Shown in pieces: positions 1 to 8,689 of a stretch of 64,000 nt of DNA (positions are counted from its first letter, which is position 1; each line of letters begins with the position of its first letter). The stretch lies in NCBI RefSeq assembly GCF_023074055.1, contig NZ_JADPKR010000108.1, positions 124,001 to 188,000 of the forward strand. Direction: 5' to 3'. This DNA comes from Bradyrhizobium sp. 141 (GTDB lineage Bacteria > Pseudomonadota > Alphaproteobacteria > Rhizobiales > Xanthobacteraceae). The notes under the pieces were generated by a model, which was not told the origin of the DNA, ran no database searches, and saw only the letters and a program-made list of their open reading frames with translations. Made by a program: the position numbers and the translations under genes.

Positions 1-255
1 CCCGGGGGCTGCCGCCACGAAGCCTCCAAAGGGCGCAGAGGCCTTGTGCAGGGCGGGCAGTTCCGACTTGCGCAACACCGGCAGGCCCGCCAGTGCCGCT
101 CTGGAGGTCACGGCGGCGGTATCGAGACCTCTCAGCCGCTCGGCATAGGCCGGGGCGGCTATCGCGGCTCGCAGCACTTCCGGCAGGCGGGAGAACAGAT
201 CGGCCTCGCGCGCTGCTGGCTCACGCGTCTCGCGGGCGTCGTAATGGGCGGTCAT
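1..255 (-). CDS. Phenylacetate-CoA ligase-like AMP-binding protein (N-terminal part only)
   Basis: The 85 visible codons run off the left edge of the window. The protein begins MTAHYDARETREPAARE and continues into LPVLRKSELPALHK, which fits the N-terminal segment of PaaK-like adenylate-forming enzymes that make an acyl-CoA from an aryl acid, ATP and CoA. The adenylation core and its motifs lie outside the window, so catalysis cannot be judged. The next gene on the same strand upstream is the LivF ATPase at 1558-2397, with the plus-strand AGE isomerase in between. A CoA ligase beside a Liv-type transporter that already carries another ligase suggests uptake and activation of an aromatic acid. 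The family call is from sequence feel and context; the substrate is inferred. Confidence 0.72.
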   Translation of the reverse strand, partial: MTAHYDARETREPAAREADLFSRLPEVLRAAIAAPAYAERLRGLDTAAVTSRAALAGLPVLRKSELPALHKASAPFGGFVAAAPG

Positions 256-341
256 GGCTGTTCTTTCCGTGTTGGCATCCGTTGCGCGCCGCCACCGGCA
301 TGGGTATCAGACCGCCATTGGTGAGGCTTAGAGGGGACCCG

Positions 342-1493
342 ATGGCGGACGTAGGAAACATTGCGGCGGATGAGGCTGCCGATGTCGTCGCGCGCCTGAA
401 GCGCCGCATGGTCGACGAGGCGCTGCCGCTGTGGTCGACGATCGGCTGGGATCCTGCCGCGGGCGGCTTCATCGACCGGCTGCACCGCGACGGCACCGCG
501 GATACGGCCGCGCCGCGGCGCGTGTTCGTTCAGGCGCGCCAGATCTGGTGCTACGCCAAGGCTGCGCAGATGGGCTGGTATCCTGAGGGGCGCGCAATCG
601 CGCTGAAGGGACTGGAGCATCTGCTGGCCAAAGCCAAAGCGCCTGACGGACGACCGGGCTATGTGCACCGGCTGACGCCGGAGGGCACGGTGCTCGACGG
701 CCGGCGCGACGCCTACGACCACGCCTTCATCCTGTTCGCGCTCGCGAGCGTCTACGCGCTCGACCAGGACGCGCAAGTTCGTGCCGAGATCGACGCGCTG
801 CTGGCTTTCCTCGACGGCCACCTCCGCTCGCCGCATGGGGGCGTGCACGAAGGCCTTCCGGTCTCGCTGCCGCGCCGGCAGAACCCGCACATGCATCTGT
901 TCGAGGCGATGATCGCGTGTTTCGACGCGACTCACGATTTGTCGTTCCAGAACCGTGCCGGCGAATTCTTCGCGCTGTTCCTGGCCAATCTCTACGACAA
1001 GCAGAGGCGCATCCTGACGGAGTATTTCGAGGAGGACTGGTCGAAGATCGAGCCGGTCAGCGTCGAGCCGGGGCACCAGGCGGAATGGGTCTGGCTGCTG
1101 AAAGGGTTCGAACGCATCACGGGATGTCCGACCGGACAGCGGCGCGCCGAACTCCTGGCGACCGCGCTGCGCTATCGCGACGCGGCCACCGGCTGCCTGA
1201 TCGACGAGGGGGACGACGTCGGCAATATCCGCCGCAGCACGCGCCGGCTGTGGCCGCAGACCGAGATCGTGAAGGCGTGGATCGCGCAGGCCGAGTCCGG
1301 CGAGGCGGGCGCAGCGGACGAGGCGCGTGCGGCGCTGGTGCGGCTCGAACGGCATTATCTCAGCCATCCCGTGAGGGGCGGCTGGTACGACCAGTTCGAT
1401 CGCGACGGCAAGTCGCTGATCGACACCATTCCCGCGTCGTCGTTCTATCATGTTCTCTGCGCAGTCACGGAAGCGGAGCAGGTGCTGGAGTAA
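342..1493 (+). CDS. AGE-family epimerase/isomerase (N-acylglucosamine 2-epimerase fold)
   Basis: This 383-residue soluble protein has the length and composition of the AGE family, (alpha/alpha)6-barrel enzymes that interconvert sugars at C2 or C1/C2, such as mannose/glucose isomerases and N-acylglucosamine 2-epimerases. Supporting stretches are GWDPAAGGFIDRLHRDG near residue 35, RRVFVQARQIWCYAKAA near 60, NPHMHLFEAMIACF near 185 and RRLWPQTEIVKAW near 305; the histidines and arginines in these segments are the usual catalytic positions. I chose the ATG at 342 because a GAGGGG Shine-Dalgarno precedes it and the family begins close to here. It diverges from the CoA-ligase fragment and faces the livF gene. 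Sugar specificity cannot be read from sequence. Confidence 0.82.
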   Translation: MADVGNIAADEAADVVARLKRRMVDEALPLWSTIGWDPAAGGFIDRLHRDGTADTAAPRRVFVQARQIWCYAKAAQMGWYPEGRAIALKGLEHLLAKAKAPDGRPGYVHRLTPEGTVLDGRRDAYDHAFILFALASVYALDQDAQVRAEIDALLAFLDGHLRSPHGGVHEGLPVSLPRRQNPHMHLFEAMIACFDATHDLSFQNRAGEFFALFLANLYDKQRRILTEYFEEDWSKIEPVSVEPGHQAEWVWLLKGFERITGCPTGQRRAELLATALRYRDAATGCLIDEGDDVGNIRRSTRRLWPQTEIVKAWIAQAESGEAGAADEARAALVRLERHYLSHPVRGGWYDQFDRDGKSLIDTIPASSFYHVLCAVTEAEQVLE

Positions 1494-1507
1494 ATGTCTC
1501 TTGTTTT

Positions 1508-1556
1508 GACGCGTTTTCTTCACGCGAACCGGTCCCACTTCGCTTGAAAACGCTAT
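1508..1556. repeat. Dispersed structured repeat, copy 1
   Basis: This 49-base element lies between two convergent genes. It recurs at 26509-26558 with one substitution and one extra base. Its ends form an inverted repeat (GCGTTTTC at 1511-1518 with GAAAACGC at 1546-1553). The position, between two stop codons, would suit a bidirectional terminator or mRNA-end structure, but there is no T tract. Confidence 0.75.
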
Positions 1557-1557
1557 G

Positions 1558-2397
1558 TCAAAGCCAGCGCTTGCGCCGCTTGAAGCTCTTGAGATTCTTG
1601 AAGCTCTTGCGTTGGTCGCCGGCGCCGCCGAGGTAGAATTCCTTGACATCCTCGTTGTCGCGCAATTCGTCGGCGGTGCCGTCGAGCACGACCTTGCCCT
1701 GCTCCATGATGTAGCCGTGGCTCGCCACCGACAGCGCGGCGCGCGCGTTCTGCTCGACCAGGAGGATGGTGACGCCGAGGTCGCGGTTGATTTTCTGGAT
1801 GATCGAGAACACCTCTTTCACCAGCAGCGGCGACAGGCCCATGGAGGGCTCGTCCATCAGGATCATCTTTGGGCGCGCCATGAGCGCCCGGCCGATCGCG
1901 AGCATCTGCTGCTCGCCGCCGGAGAGGTAACCGGCAAGGCCGGTACGCTCTTTCAGGCGCGGGAAATAATTGAAGACCATGTCGAGGTCGGCGTCGACCT
2001 CGCGATCCCTGCGGGTGAAGGCCCCGAGCTTGAGGTTCTCCAGGGACGTCATGTCGGCGACGATGCGCCGCCCCTCCATCACCTGGAAGATGCCGCGGCG
2101 GACGATCTTGTCGGGGTCAATGCCGTCAATCCGCTCGTTTTCGAACACGATTTCGCCGCGCGTGACCTCGCCGTCCTCGGTCTTGAGCAGCCCCGAGATC
2201 GCCTTGAGCGTCGTCGACTTGCCGGCGCCGTTGGCGCCCAGCAGCGCCACGATCGCGCCCTTGGGCACGTCGAGACTGAGGCCGCGCAGCACCAGGATGA
2301 CGTCGTCATAGACGACCTCGATGTTGCGCACGGCGAGGAGGGGCGGCGCGGAGACGGCCGTCGGCTTGGTGCGGGATGCTTCGAGAGTGTCGGTCAT
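1558..2397 (-). CDS. livF: HAAT-family ABC transporter ATP-binding protein LivF
   Basis: One of the two ATPases of a branched-chain amino acid type (HAAT) importer, acting at the inner face of the cytoplasmic membrane. The 279-residue protein shows Walker A GANGAGKST near residue 54, the signature LSGGEQQMLAIGRALM near 155 and Walker B MILMDEPSMGLSP directly after. It carries a basic C-terminal tail (KSFKNLKSFKRRKRW) longer than in classical LivF. I placed the start at the ATG of MTDTLEAS; the upstream in-frame ATG would translate the palindromic repeat. It is the last gene of the minus-strand locus 1558-8689. The ligand is unlikely to be simply leucine, because acyl-CoA ligases are embedded in the locus. 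Confidence 0.9.
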   Translation of the reverse strand: MTDTLEASRTKPTAVSAPPLLAVRNIEVVYDDVILVLRGLSLDVPKGAIVALLGANGAGKSTTLKAISGLLKTEDGEVTRGEIVFENERIDGIDPDKIVRRGIFQVMEGRRIVADMTSLENLKLGAFTRRDREVDADLDMVFNYFPRLKERTGLAGYLSGGEQQMLAIGRALMARPKMILMDEPSMGLSPLLVKEVFSIIQKINRDLGVTILLVEQNARAALSVASHGYIMEQGKVVLDGTADELRDNEDVKEFYLGGAGDQRKSFKNLKSFKRRKRWL

Positions 2398-2424
2398 TGG
2401 TGTGCCTACCAAATAGCTACGCCC

Positions 2425-2508
2425 GTCATGCCCGGGCTTGTCCCGGGCATCCACGTACTTCATGCCGTGAGCTCAGACGTGGATGGCCGGGACAAACCCG
2501 GCCATGAC
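2425..2508. repeat. REP-like palindromic element between livF and the binding-protein gene
   Basis: Two long arms (2425-2456 and 2477-2508) are near reverse complements, each containing GTCATG/CATGAC and CCCGGGC-type blocks. Transcribed, it would form a long hairpin inside the transporter operon, between the genes for the binding protein and LivF. Confidence 0.8.
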
Positions 2509-2522
2509 GTCTTGAGTTTGCC

Positions 2523-3806
2523 TCACCAGCCCAGCAATTCCGGCTTGCGCGGCAGCTCGACAGTCTTGACCTTCTCGAGCTTGATCGTGCCCTTGGCCAT
2601 GAGATCGTTGAGGTCGCCGTCGGTCGCGCCCGAGATCTTGGTGCGATAGAGATCGACCTTCAGCGTGCCGCGATGGTCCTTGTCGGTCCAGGTCGAGGGA
2701 TTGCAGACGCCTTCCATTCCCGCCGGCACCCAATCCTTCTTCTGGTAAAAGCCCTTGGCGACGTTGTCTCCGGTGGGGCCGCCGTTCTTGGCGGCCCAGT
2801 CGATCGCCTCCTTCATGTACAGCGCCGAGCAGACTGCCGCGATGTAGTGCACGGGACGATAGACCTTGCCGCTGGCATCGGACATCTTCGAGATTTCCAT
2901 CACCGTCTTCATGCCGGGCGCATCGCCGCCCCAGCTCACCGCGGTGCGCAAGGGGAAGATCACACCGTTGGCGGCATCGCCGGCCGTCTTGGCGGCGTTC
3001 TCGTCCATGCCCCAGACATTGCCCATGAACTGGATCTCGACGCCGGCGGTCTTGCAGGCCTTCATCACCGAGATGTTGGAGGCGGCGGTGTTGCCGAGAT
3101 AGGCGTAGTTGGCGCCCGAGGATTTCAAGCTCAGGCACTGCGCGCTGTAGTCACCCGGCGCGAGCGCGAACACCAGCGGCGGCAGCACCTCGAAGCCGAG
3201 CTCCTGCGCCATCGCTTCACCGGCAGCCTTCGGGGCGTTCGGATAGGGATGGTTGGCGCCCATGTGCACGAACTTCGGCTTGCCGGACTTGCCCTTGGTC
3301 TTCCAATCCTCAGCGGCCCACATCAGCATTGCGCGCAGCGAGTCCGAATAGCTCGGGCCATAGAAGAAATTGTAGGGCGCGGGCTTGGCCTTGCCGCTCA
3401 CGCCTTCGGGATCGGTGAGGGCGGCGGCATAGGAGCCGGACATGTCGGGAATCTTGTCCTGGGCGAGGAAGCCGGTCAGCGCCTCGGTATCGGCGGTGCC
3501 CCAGCCCATGATCGCGGCAACCTTGCTATCCGGCGCCGACCACTTCTTGTAGAGCGCGATCGCGCGCGGCACCTGGTAGCCATAGTCGTTGGTGTCGACG
3601 TTGAGCTGCTTGCCGCCGACGCCGCCGTTCTTGTTGACCCAGGCGAAGGTGTCGGCGACGGCCTGGCCAAAGGGCGTGCCGACGTCGGAGGTGCCGCCGG
3701 AATAGTCGGCGAGATGTCCGATCGCGATCTGCGCCTGCGCACCGGCCGAAAATGCGGCGATCGCGATCGTGAGCGATGCGGTGCTCAAAAGGGACTTCAT
3801 CGTCAT
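2523..3806 (-). CDS. HAAT-family ABC transporter substrate-binding protein
   Basis: Periplasmic type I binding protein of 427 residues that should capture the ligand and present it to the LivHM permease. A signal peptide is clear: basic MTMKSL, a hydrophobic core, and an AGAQA cleavage site around residue 25, after which the mature protein starts QIAIGHLADYSGG. An AGGAGG Shine-Dalgarno sits about 9 bases before the ATG. It has a 44-base gap to the upstream livM gene and a palindromic repeat behind it. The protein is somewhat longer than a classical LivK and belongs to the broad Peripla_BP_6 group, whose members bind amino acids, amides, urea or aromatic acids. The local CoA ligases favour an organic acid. 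Confidence 0.88.
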   Translation of the reverse strand: MTMKSLLSTASLTIAIAAFSAGAQAQIAIGHLADYSGGTSDVGTPFGQAVADTFAWVNKNGGVGGKQLNVDTNDYGYQVPRAIALYKKWSAPDSKVAAIMGWGTADTEALTGFLAQDKIPDMSGSYAAALTDPEGVSGKAKPAPYNFFYGPSYSDSLRAMLMWAAEDWKTKGKSGKPKFVHMGANHPYPNAPKAAGEAMAQELGFEVLPPLVFALAPGDYSAQCLSLKSSGANYAYLGNTAASNISVMKACKTAGVEIQFMGNVWGMDENAAKTAGDAANGVIFPLRTAVSWGGDAPGMKTVMEISKMSDASGKVYRPVHYIAAVCSALYMKEAIDWAAKNGGPTGDNVAKGFYQKKDWVPAGMEGVCNPSTWTDKDHRGTLKVDLYRTKISGATDGDLNDLMAKGTIKLEKVKTVELPRKPELLGW

Positions 3807-3850
3807 GGGTCGGTTCCTCCTGTTTATTGTTTAAGTGAAGTTGCCCGCGC

Positions 3851-4924
3851 TCAATGCGAGAACGGGTAGAGTTTCCAGTATGCCTTGATCTGCCGCCAGC
3901 GATGCGCGAGCCCGTCAGGCTCGAACATCAGGAATGCGATGATGATCACCCCGATCGCGATCTCGCGCAGGAAAGTGATGTTGGTGTTGAGCGACAGCGC
4001 CTTGTCGATCGCGCCGCCCTTCAAATAGTGGCTGATGAACTCCATCCCCTCGGGCAGGAGCACCACGAAAGCGGTGCCCATCAGCGTGCCCATGATCGAG
4101 CCGGTGCCGCCGATGATGATCATGGCGAGAAACAGGATCGAGCGCTCGATGCCGAAGCCCTCCTGCGACACCACGAGCTGGTAGTGCGCGTAAAGGGCGC
4201 CGGCGATGCCGGCGAAAAAGGCGGCGAGCCCGAACGACAGCGTGCGGTATTTCGTCAGGTTGATGCCCATGATCTCGGCGGAGAGATAATGGTCGCGGAT
4301 CGCCACCAGCGCGCGGCCGTCGCGGGTGCGCATCAGATTGGTGACGAGGATGTAGCTCGCCAGCACATAGGCCAGCACGACGTAGAAATATTGTTTGTCG
4401 CCGCGCAGCGTGTAGCCGAAGATCGAGAACGGGTTTGCGCTCGCCGGCACCGAGCCGCCCGAGAACCATTCGGCACGGGAGAAGAAGTCGAGCAGGATGT
4501 ATTGCGCGGCGAGCGTTGCGATGACGAGGTAGAGCCCCTTCAGCCGCGCCGCCGGGATGCCGAAAATCAGCCCGACCAGCGCGGTGACGACGCCCGCGAG
4601 CGGGATCGCGAAGAATACGGGGATCGGCGCGTTGTTGGAGATATAGGCCGAGGTGAAGGCGCCGAGCAGGAAGAAGGCGGCGTGCCCGATTGAGATCTGG
4701 CCGGTGAAGCCGACCAGGATGTTGAGCCCGAGTGCTGCGATCGAGAAGATGCCGATCTGGATCAGGATGCTGAGCCAGTATCCGCTGAAGAATTGCGGCG
4801 CGAGGCACAGCAGCAGCACGCCCGCGATGGCGAAGTTGCGGCTGGTCGTGGTCGGGAAGATCGTGGTGTCCGCCGCGTAGGAGGTGCGGAAATCACCAGC
4901 AGGAATGAGGGCAGGGCCGGCCAT
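3851..4924 (-). CDS. livM: HAAT-family ABC transporter permease LivM
   Basis: A 357-residue integral membrane protein with many hydrophobic segments. It carries the LivM hallmarks GLNILVGFTGQISIGHAAFFLLGA near residue 65 and LSFGLAAFFAGIAGALYAHYQ near 230, the latter being the coupling region facing the ATPases. Pairs with LivH encoded directly upstream, with only 3 bases between the livH stop and the livM start, so the two are translationally linked. A hydrophilic leader of about 30 residues precedes the first membrane span. The C-terminus (MFEPDGLAHRWRQIKAYW) is normal for the family. Confidence 0.9.
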   Translation of the reverse strand: MAGPALIPAGDFRTSYAADTTIFPTTTSRNFAIAGVLLLCLAPQFFSGYWLSILIQIGIFSIAALGLNILVGFTGQISIGHAAFFLLGAFTSAYISNNAPIPVFFAIPLAGVVTALVGLIFGIPAARLKGLYLVIATLAAQYILLDFFSRAEWFSGGSVPASANPFSIFGYTLRGDKQYFYVVLAYVLASYILVTNLMRTRDGRALVAIRDHYLSAEIMGINLTKYRTLSFGLAAFFAGIAGALYAHYQLVVSQEGFGIERSILFLAMIIIGGTGSIMGTLMGTAFVVLLPEGMEFISHYLKGGAIDKALSLNTNITFLREIAIGVIIIAFLMFEPDGLAHRWRQIKAYWKLYPFSH

Positions 4925-4927
4925 GGG

Positions 4928-5821
4928 TCAGATCCGCTCGATGTCATGGGTGCCGAACAGCCCGTAGGGCTTGATCATCAGCACGATGATGAGGACGTAG
5001 AACGGCGCGATCTCGTAGAGATTGCCCCAGTGCAGGTATTCGCTGTCGACATATTGCGCGACGTTCTCGAGCAGGCCGATGATGATGCCGCCGAGCACGG
5101 CGCCGCCGACGGAGTCGAGTCCGCCGAGGATTGCCGCCGGAAACACTTTGATGCCGTAGCCGGCAAGGCCCGAGGACACGCCGTTCACGACCGCGACGAC
5201 GACGCCTGCCACCGCCGACACCGTTGCCGAGATCGCCCAGGCCATCGCGAACACGCTTTTCACGGAAATGCCGAGCGACTGCGCCACCTGCTGGTTGAAC
5301 GCGGTGGCGCGCATCGCAAGACCATATTTGGAGGCGCGGAAGAACCAGGCCATGCCGATCATCATCGCGACCGACACCACCAGGCTCATGACATAGACGG
5401 TCTGGATCTGGAGGCCGAACAGGCTGACCGACTGGCTCTCGAACACGCGCGGGAACGGCTGCGGATTGACGCCGAACATCCATTTCAGCGTCGCCTGCAG
5501 CACGGTTGAGAGCCCGATCGTCACCATGATCACCGAGATGATGGGCTCGCCGATCATCGGCCGCAGGATCAGGACCTGGACTGCGATGCCGAACACGAAC
5601 ATGAACACCAGCGTCATCGGCATGCCGATCCAGAACGGCACCTGGTACTTCGCCAGCAGGGCCCAGCACACCCAGGCGCCGACCAGCAGCAGCTCGCCTT
5701 GTGCGAAATTGACGACCTGCGTCGCCTTGTAGATCAGCACGAACGACATCGCGACCACGCCGTAGAGCGTGCCGACCACGAGGCCGTTGACCAGGAGCTG
5801 GATGAGGAAGGCGGTGTTCAT
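4928..5821 (-). CDS. livH: HAAT-family ABC transporter permease LivH
   Basis: A 297-residue multi-span membrane protein, the partner permease of LivM. Characteristic stretches are LVVGTLYGVVAMSFVLIYKATQ near the N-terminus followed by VVNFAQGELLLVGA, and a glycine-rich FPAAILGGLDSVGGAVLGGI loop near residue 225. Length and topology match LivH. The start is an ATG at 5821, and the upstream gap to the acyl-CoA ligase gene holds a palindromic repeat, so livH may be expressed from the same long transcript with partial uncoupling at the repeat. Confidence 0.9.
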   Translation of the reverse strand: MNTAFLIQLLVNGLVVGTLYGVVAMSFVLIYKATQVVNFAQGELLLVGAWVCWALLAKYQVPFWIGMPMTLVFMFVFGIAVQVLILRPMIGEPIISVIMVTIGLSTVLQATLKWMFGVNPQPFPRVFESQSVSLFGLQIQTVYVMSLVVSVAMMIGMAWFFRASKYGLAMRATAFNQQVAQSLGISVKSVFAMAWAISATVSAVAGVVVAVVNGVSSGLAGYGIKVFPAAILGGLDSVGGAVLGGIIIGLLENVAQYVDSEYLHWGNLYEIAPFYVLIIVLMIKPYGLFGTHDIERI

Positions 5822-5837
5822 GTCGGCTGACCCGGCT

Positions 5838-5929
5838 CGTCATTGCCTGGCTTGACCCGGCAATCCATCGATGTGGAAAGTAGTTTGCTCGGAAGAGGAT
5901 GGATGCGCGGGTCAAGCCCGCGCATGACG
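5838..5929. repeat. REP-like palindromic element between the acyl-CoA ligase gene and livH
   Basis: The arms 5838-5868 and 5899-5929 are imperfect reverse complements, beginning CGTCATTGCC and ending GCGCATGACG. It is similar in design to the element at 2425-2508 but not identical, so the same locus carries two such hairpins. Confidence 0.75.
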
Positions 5930-5939
5930 AAAATCTGTT

Positions 5940-7871
5940 TCACTCCGCCGCCTCCGCCATGTGCCCATGCCCGCCGAGATCCACCACGCGCAGCGTCGTG
6001 CGGACGCGTTGCGTGGTGCCGTCCTGGAAGCGGATCACGGTGTCGACGGGGATGTCGGCATCGCCGCGGTAGATGGCATCGATGATCCCGGCGTATTTCT
6101 CGTTGATGACGCTGCGGCGCACCTTTCTTGTGCGGGTGAGCTCGCCGTCGTCGGCGTCGAGCTCCTTGTAGAGCAGCAGGAAGCGCGAGATGCGCTGGGC
6201 CGGCGGCAGCGTGGCGTTGACGGTCTCGACCTCCTTCTGAAGCAGCGTATAGACTTCAGGCCGCGAGGCGAGGTCGCTGTAGGTCGTGAAGGAGAGGCGG
6301 TTCTTCTCCGCCCATTTCGAGATGATGGAGTAGCGGATGCAGATCATCGCCGCGAGCGCGTCGCGGCCGGCGCCCAGCACCACGGCTTCGGCGATATAGG
6401 GCGAAAATTTCAGCTTGTTCTCGATGAACTGCGGCGAGAAGCGCTCGCCGCGCGAGGTCTCGGCAAGATCCTTGATGCGGTCGATGACGACGAGCTGCTG
6501 GTTCGCGTTGAAATAGCCGGCATCGCCGGACAGCATCCAGCCGTCCCTGATGTCGGCGACGCTGGCCTCGGGATTCTTGTAATAGCCGAGGAACATGTTG
6601 GGGTGCCGCACCACGATCTCGCCGACGCCGTGGACGTCGGCATTGTCGATGCGGATCTCGACATCGTCGGACATCGGCACGCCGGTGGTGTCAGGATCGA
6701 CCTTGCCCTCGGGGTGCAAGGTATAAGCCCCCAGCAGCTCGGTCTGGCCGTAAAGCGTGCGCAGCGGTACGCCCATGGCCTGGAAGAACTTGAAGGTCTC
6801 GGGGCCGAGCGCCGCGCCGCCGGTCGCGGCCGAGCGCAGCCGGGTAAAGCCGAGGCGATCGCGCAAGGCGCGGAACAGGATCGCGTCGGCAAGGCCAGAG
6901 CGCTTGCCGTGTTCGAGCGCGGCGAGGCCGCTCTTCATGCCGATGTCGAACAGGCGCTGCTTGAAGGGCGTCGCATCCATCACCCTGGCGCGGACGTCGG
7001 CGGCGATGGATTCCCAGACGCGCGGCGCGAACAGCACGAACGTCGGCGCGATCTCGCGCAGATCGTTCATCATGGTATCGGGCTCTTCGACGAAGTTGAC
7101 CTTCATTCGGCACAACAGGCCTTTGCCGAGCACGTAAACCTGCTCCATGATCCAGGGCAGCGGCAGCACCGAGACGTATTCGTCGTCGGGACCCTTGGGG
7201 TCGAAAGCGAGATAGGTCGCGCAGTGGCCGAGCACGCGGCCGGCGGCGAGCATCGCAAGCTTGGGATGGGACGTGGTGCCCGACGTCGTGCAGAGAATCG
7301 CGACGTCCTCACCCTTGGTGGCATCGACCAGCTTGTCGTAAAGCTCCGACTCCCGCGCGGCACGTGCCCGGCCGAGCTCGGCAAACGTCTCCGCAGACAT
7401 CAGCCGCGGGTCGTCGTATTTCCGCATTCCGCGCGGATCGGAATAGATGATGTGCTTCAGCTTCGGCGCGCGTTCGGCGAGGGTGAGCAGCTTGTCGACC
7501 TGTTCTTCGTCCTCGGCGAAGACGAGCTGCGCCTCGCCATAATTGAGGAGATAGGAGGCTTCCTCGTCGAGCACGTCGCGATAAAGTCCGAGGCTGAGGC
7601 CGCCAATGGCGTGCGTCGCCACTTCCGCCGCGACCCAGTCCGGCCGGTTGTCACCGATGATGCCGATGACGTCGCCGCGGCCAAGGCCCATTTCGAGAAG
7701 ACCGAGCGCAAAGTCGCGCACGCGGGTCTGATAGTCGTTCCAGGTGAACAGCCGCCAGAGGCCGAGATCCTTTTCGCGCAATGCGATCTCGCTGCCGTGC
7801 TCCTTCGCGTTGAGCCGGAGCATTTTCGGATAGGTGTCGGCCTGGGCAACCCGGCCTGCGTAATCCATCAT
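5940..7871 (-). CDS. AMP-dependent acyl-CoA ligase (long-chain-acyl/aryl-CoA synthetase type)
   Basis: A 643-residue adenylate-forming enzyme that should convert a carboxylic acid to its CoA thioester. The phosphate-binding loop reads ILCTTSGTTSHPK near residue 190. The region LRTLYGQTELLGAYTLHPEG near 370 and the hinge segment LSGDAGYFNANQQLVVIDRIKD near 455 match the conserved A5 and A7/A8 motifs. The family resembles FadD15-like large synthetases. It overlaps the livG gene by 4 bases (ATGA), so the ATPase and the ligase are co-translated, which links substrate import to activation. Two ATGs in a row at the start make one residue of uncertainty. Chain length or aromatic specificity is not visible. 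Confidence 0.87.
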   Translation of the reverse strand: MMDYAGRVAQADTYPKMLRLNAKEHGSEIALREKDLGLWRLFTWNDYQTRVRDFALGLLEMGLGRGDVIGIIGDNRPDWVAAEVATHAIGGLSLGLYRDVLDEEASYLLNYGEAQLVFAEDEEQVDKLLTLAERAPKLKHIIYSDPRGMRKYDDPRLMSAETFAELGRARAARESELYDKLVDATKGEDVAILCTTSGTTSHPKLAMLAAGRVLGHCATYLAFDPKGPDDEYVSVLPLPWIMEQVYVLGKGLLCRMKVNFVEEPDTMMNDLREIAPTFVLFAPRVWESIAADVRARVMDATPFKQRLFDIGMKSGLAALEHGKRSGLADAILFRALRDRLGFTRLRSAATGGAALGPETFKFFQAMGVPLRTLYGQTELLGAYTLHPEGKVDPDTTGVPMSDDVEIRIDNADVHGVGEIVVRHPNMFLGYYKNPEASVADIRDGWMLSGDAGYFNANQQLVVIDRIKDLAETSRGERFSPQFIENKLKFSPYIAEAVVLGAGRDALAAMICIRYSIISKWAEKNRLSFTTYSDLASRPEVYTLLQKEVETVNATLPPAQRISRFLLLYKELDADDGELTRTRKVRRSVINEKYAGIIDAIYRGDADIPVDTVIRFQDGTTQRVRTTLRVVDLGGHGHMAEAAE

Positions 7872-8689
7872 GCCGCGCTCTCCTGCGCTGGCGAAGCATC
7901 GTCGGGATCGACCAGCACCTCGTCCTCCTCGCCGAGATAGGCGCGCCTGACGTGGGGATCGGCGAGCACGGTCGCCGGATCGCCTTCGGCGATCTTCTTG
8001 CCGAAATCCAGCACCATGACGCGATGGGAGATGTCCATCACCACGCCCATGTCGTGCTCGATCATCACCACCGTCATCCCGAACTCCTCGTTGAGGTCTA
8101 CGATGTAGCGGGCCATGTCCTCCTTCTCCTCGAAGTTCATGCCGGCCATCGGCTCGTCGAGGAGGATGAGGCGCGGCTCCAGCGCCATGGCGCGGGCGAG
8201 CTCCACGCGTTTGCGCAGGCCGTAGGAGAGGGTGCCGGCGGTGGCTTTTCGCACCGACTGGAGGTCGAGGAAGTCGATGATCTCCTCGACCTTGCGGCGG
8301 TGCTCGAGCTCCTCCTTGCGCGCGCCGGTGAGCCAGTACAGCGAGCCCGTGAGGAAATTGTTCTTCAGGAGGTGATGACGCCCGACCATGATGTTGTCGA
8401 GCACGCTCATGTGGTGGAACAGCGCCAGGTTCTGGAAGGTGCGGCCGATGCCGAGCGAGGCGCGGGCATTCGGCGTCAAATCGGTGATGTCGCGGCCCTG
8501 GTAGAACAGCTGGCCCTCGGTCGGCTTGTAGCGACCGGAAATACAGTTCACGATCGAGGTCTTGCCGGCGCCGTTGGGGCCGATGATCGAGAACAGCTCG
8601 CCCTCCCTGATGGCGAAGCCGACGTCGGTCAGCGCCCGGACGCCGCCGAATCGCAGGGACACGCCGCGCACTTCAAGACTGGTAGCCAC
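7868..8689 (-). CDS. livG: HAAT-family ABC transporter ATP-binding protein LivG
   Basis: Second ATPase of the importer, about 273 residues. It has Walker A GPNGAGKTS near residue 40, the LivG-type signature LSYGLRKRVELARAMAL near 165, Walker B LILLDEPMAGMN, and a switch histidine in MIEHDMGVV. It appears to start at GTG (8689) in a MATSLEVRG context; a TTG one codon upstream is the alternative, and a GGGAGGG Shine-Dalgarno serves both. The C-terminus extends past the usual end with an acidic DEVLVDPDDASPAQ tail. It is the promoter-proximal gene of the minus-strand locus and is divergent from the Crp-type regulator. Confidence 0.88.
   Translation of the reverse strand: MATSLEVRGVSLRFGGVRALTDVGFAIREGELFSIIGPNGAGKTSIVNCISGRYKPTEGQLFYQGRDITDLTPNARASLGIGRTFQNLALFHHMSVLDNIMVGRHHLLKNNFLTGSLYWLTGARKEELEHRRKVEEIIDFLDLQSVRKATAGTLSYGLRKRVELARAMALEPRLILLDEPMAGMNFEEKEDMARYIVDLNEEFGMTVVMIEHDMGVVMDISHRVMVLDFGKKIAEGDPATVLADPHVRRAYLGEEDEVLVDPDDASPAQESAA

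Noticed and set aside
252..1649. A 465-codon open frame on the minus strand opposite the AGE isomerase gene
   Set aside because: It is the shadow of the high third-position GC of the plus-strand gene. The translation is arginine-rich without domains, and the real protein is on the other strand.
5961..7940. A 659-codon plus-strand frame opposite the acyl-CoA ligase gene
   Set aside because: Same shadow effect; the minus-strand frame has adenylation motifs and the plus-strand one has none.
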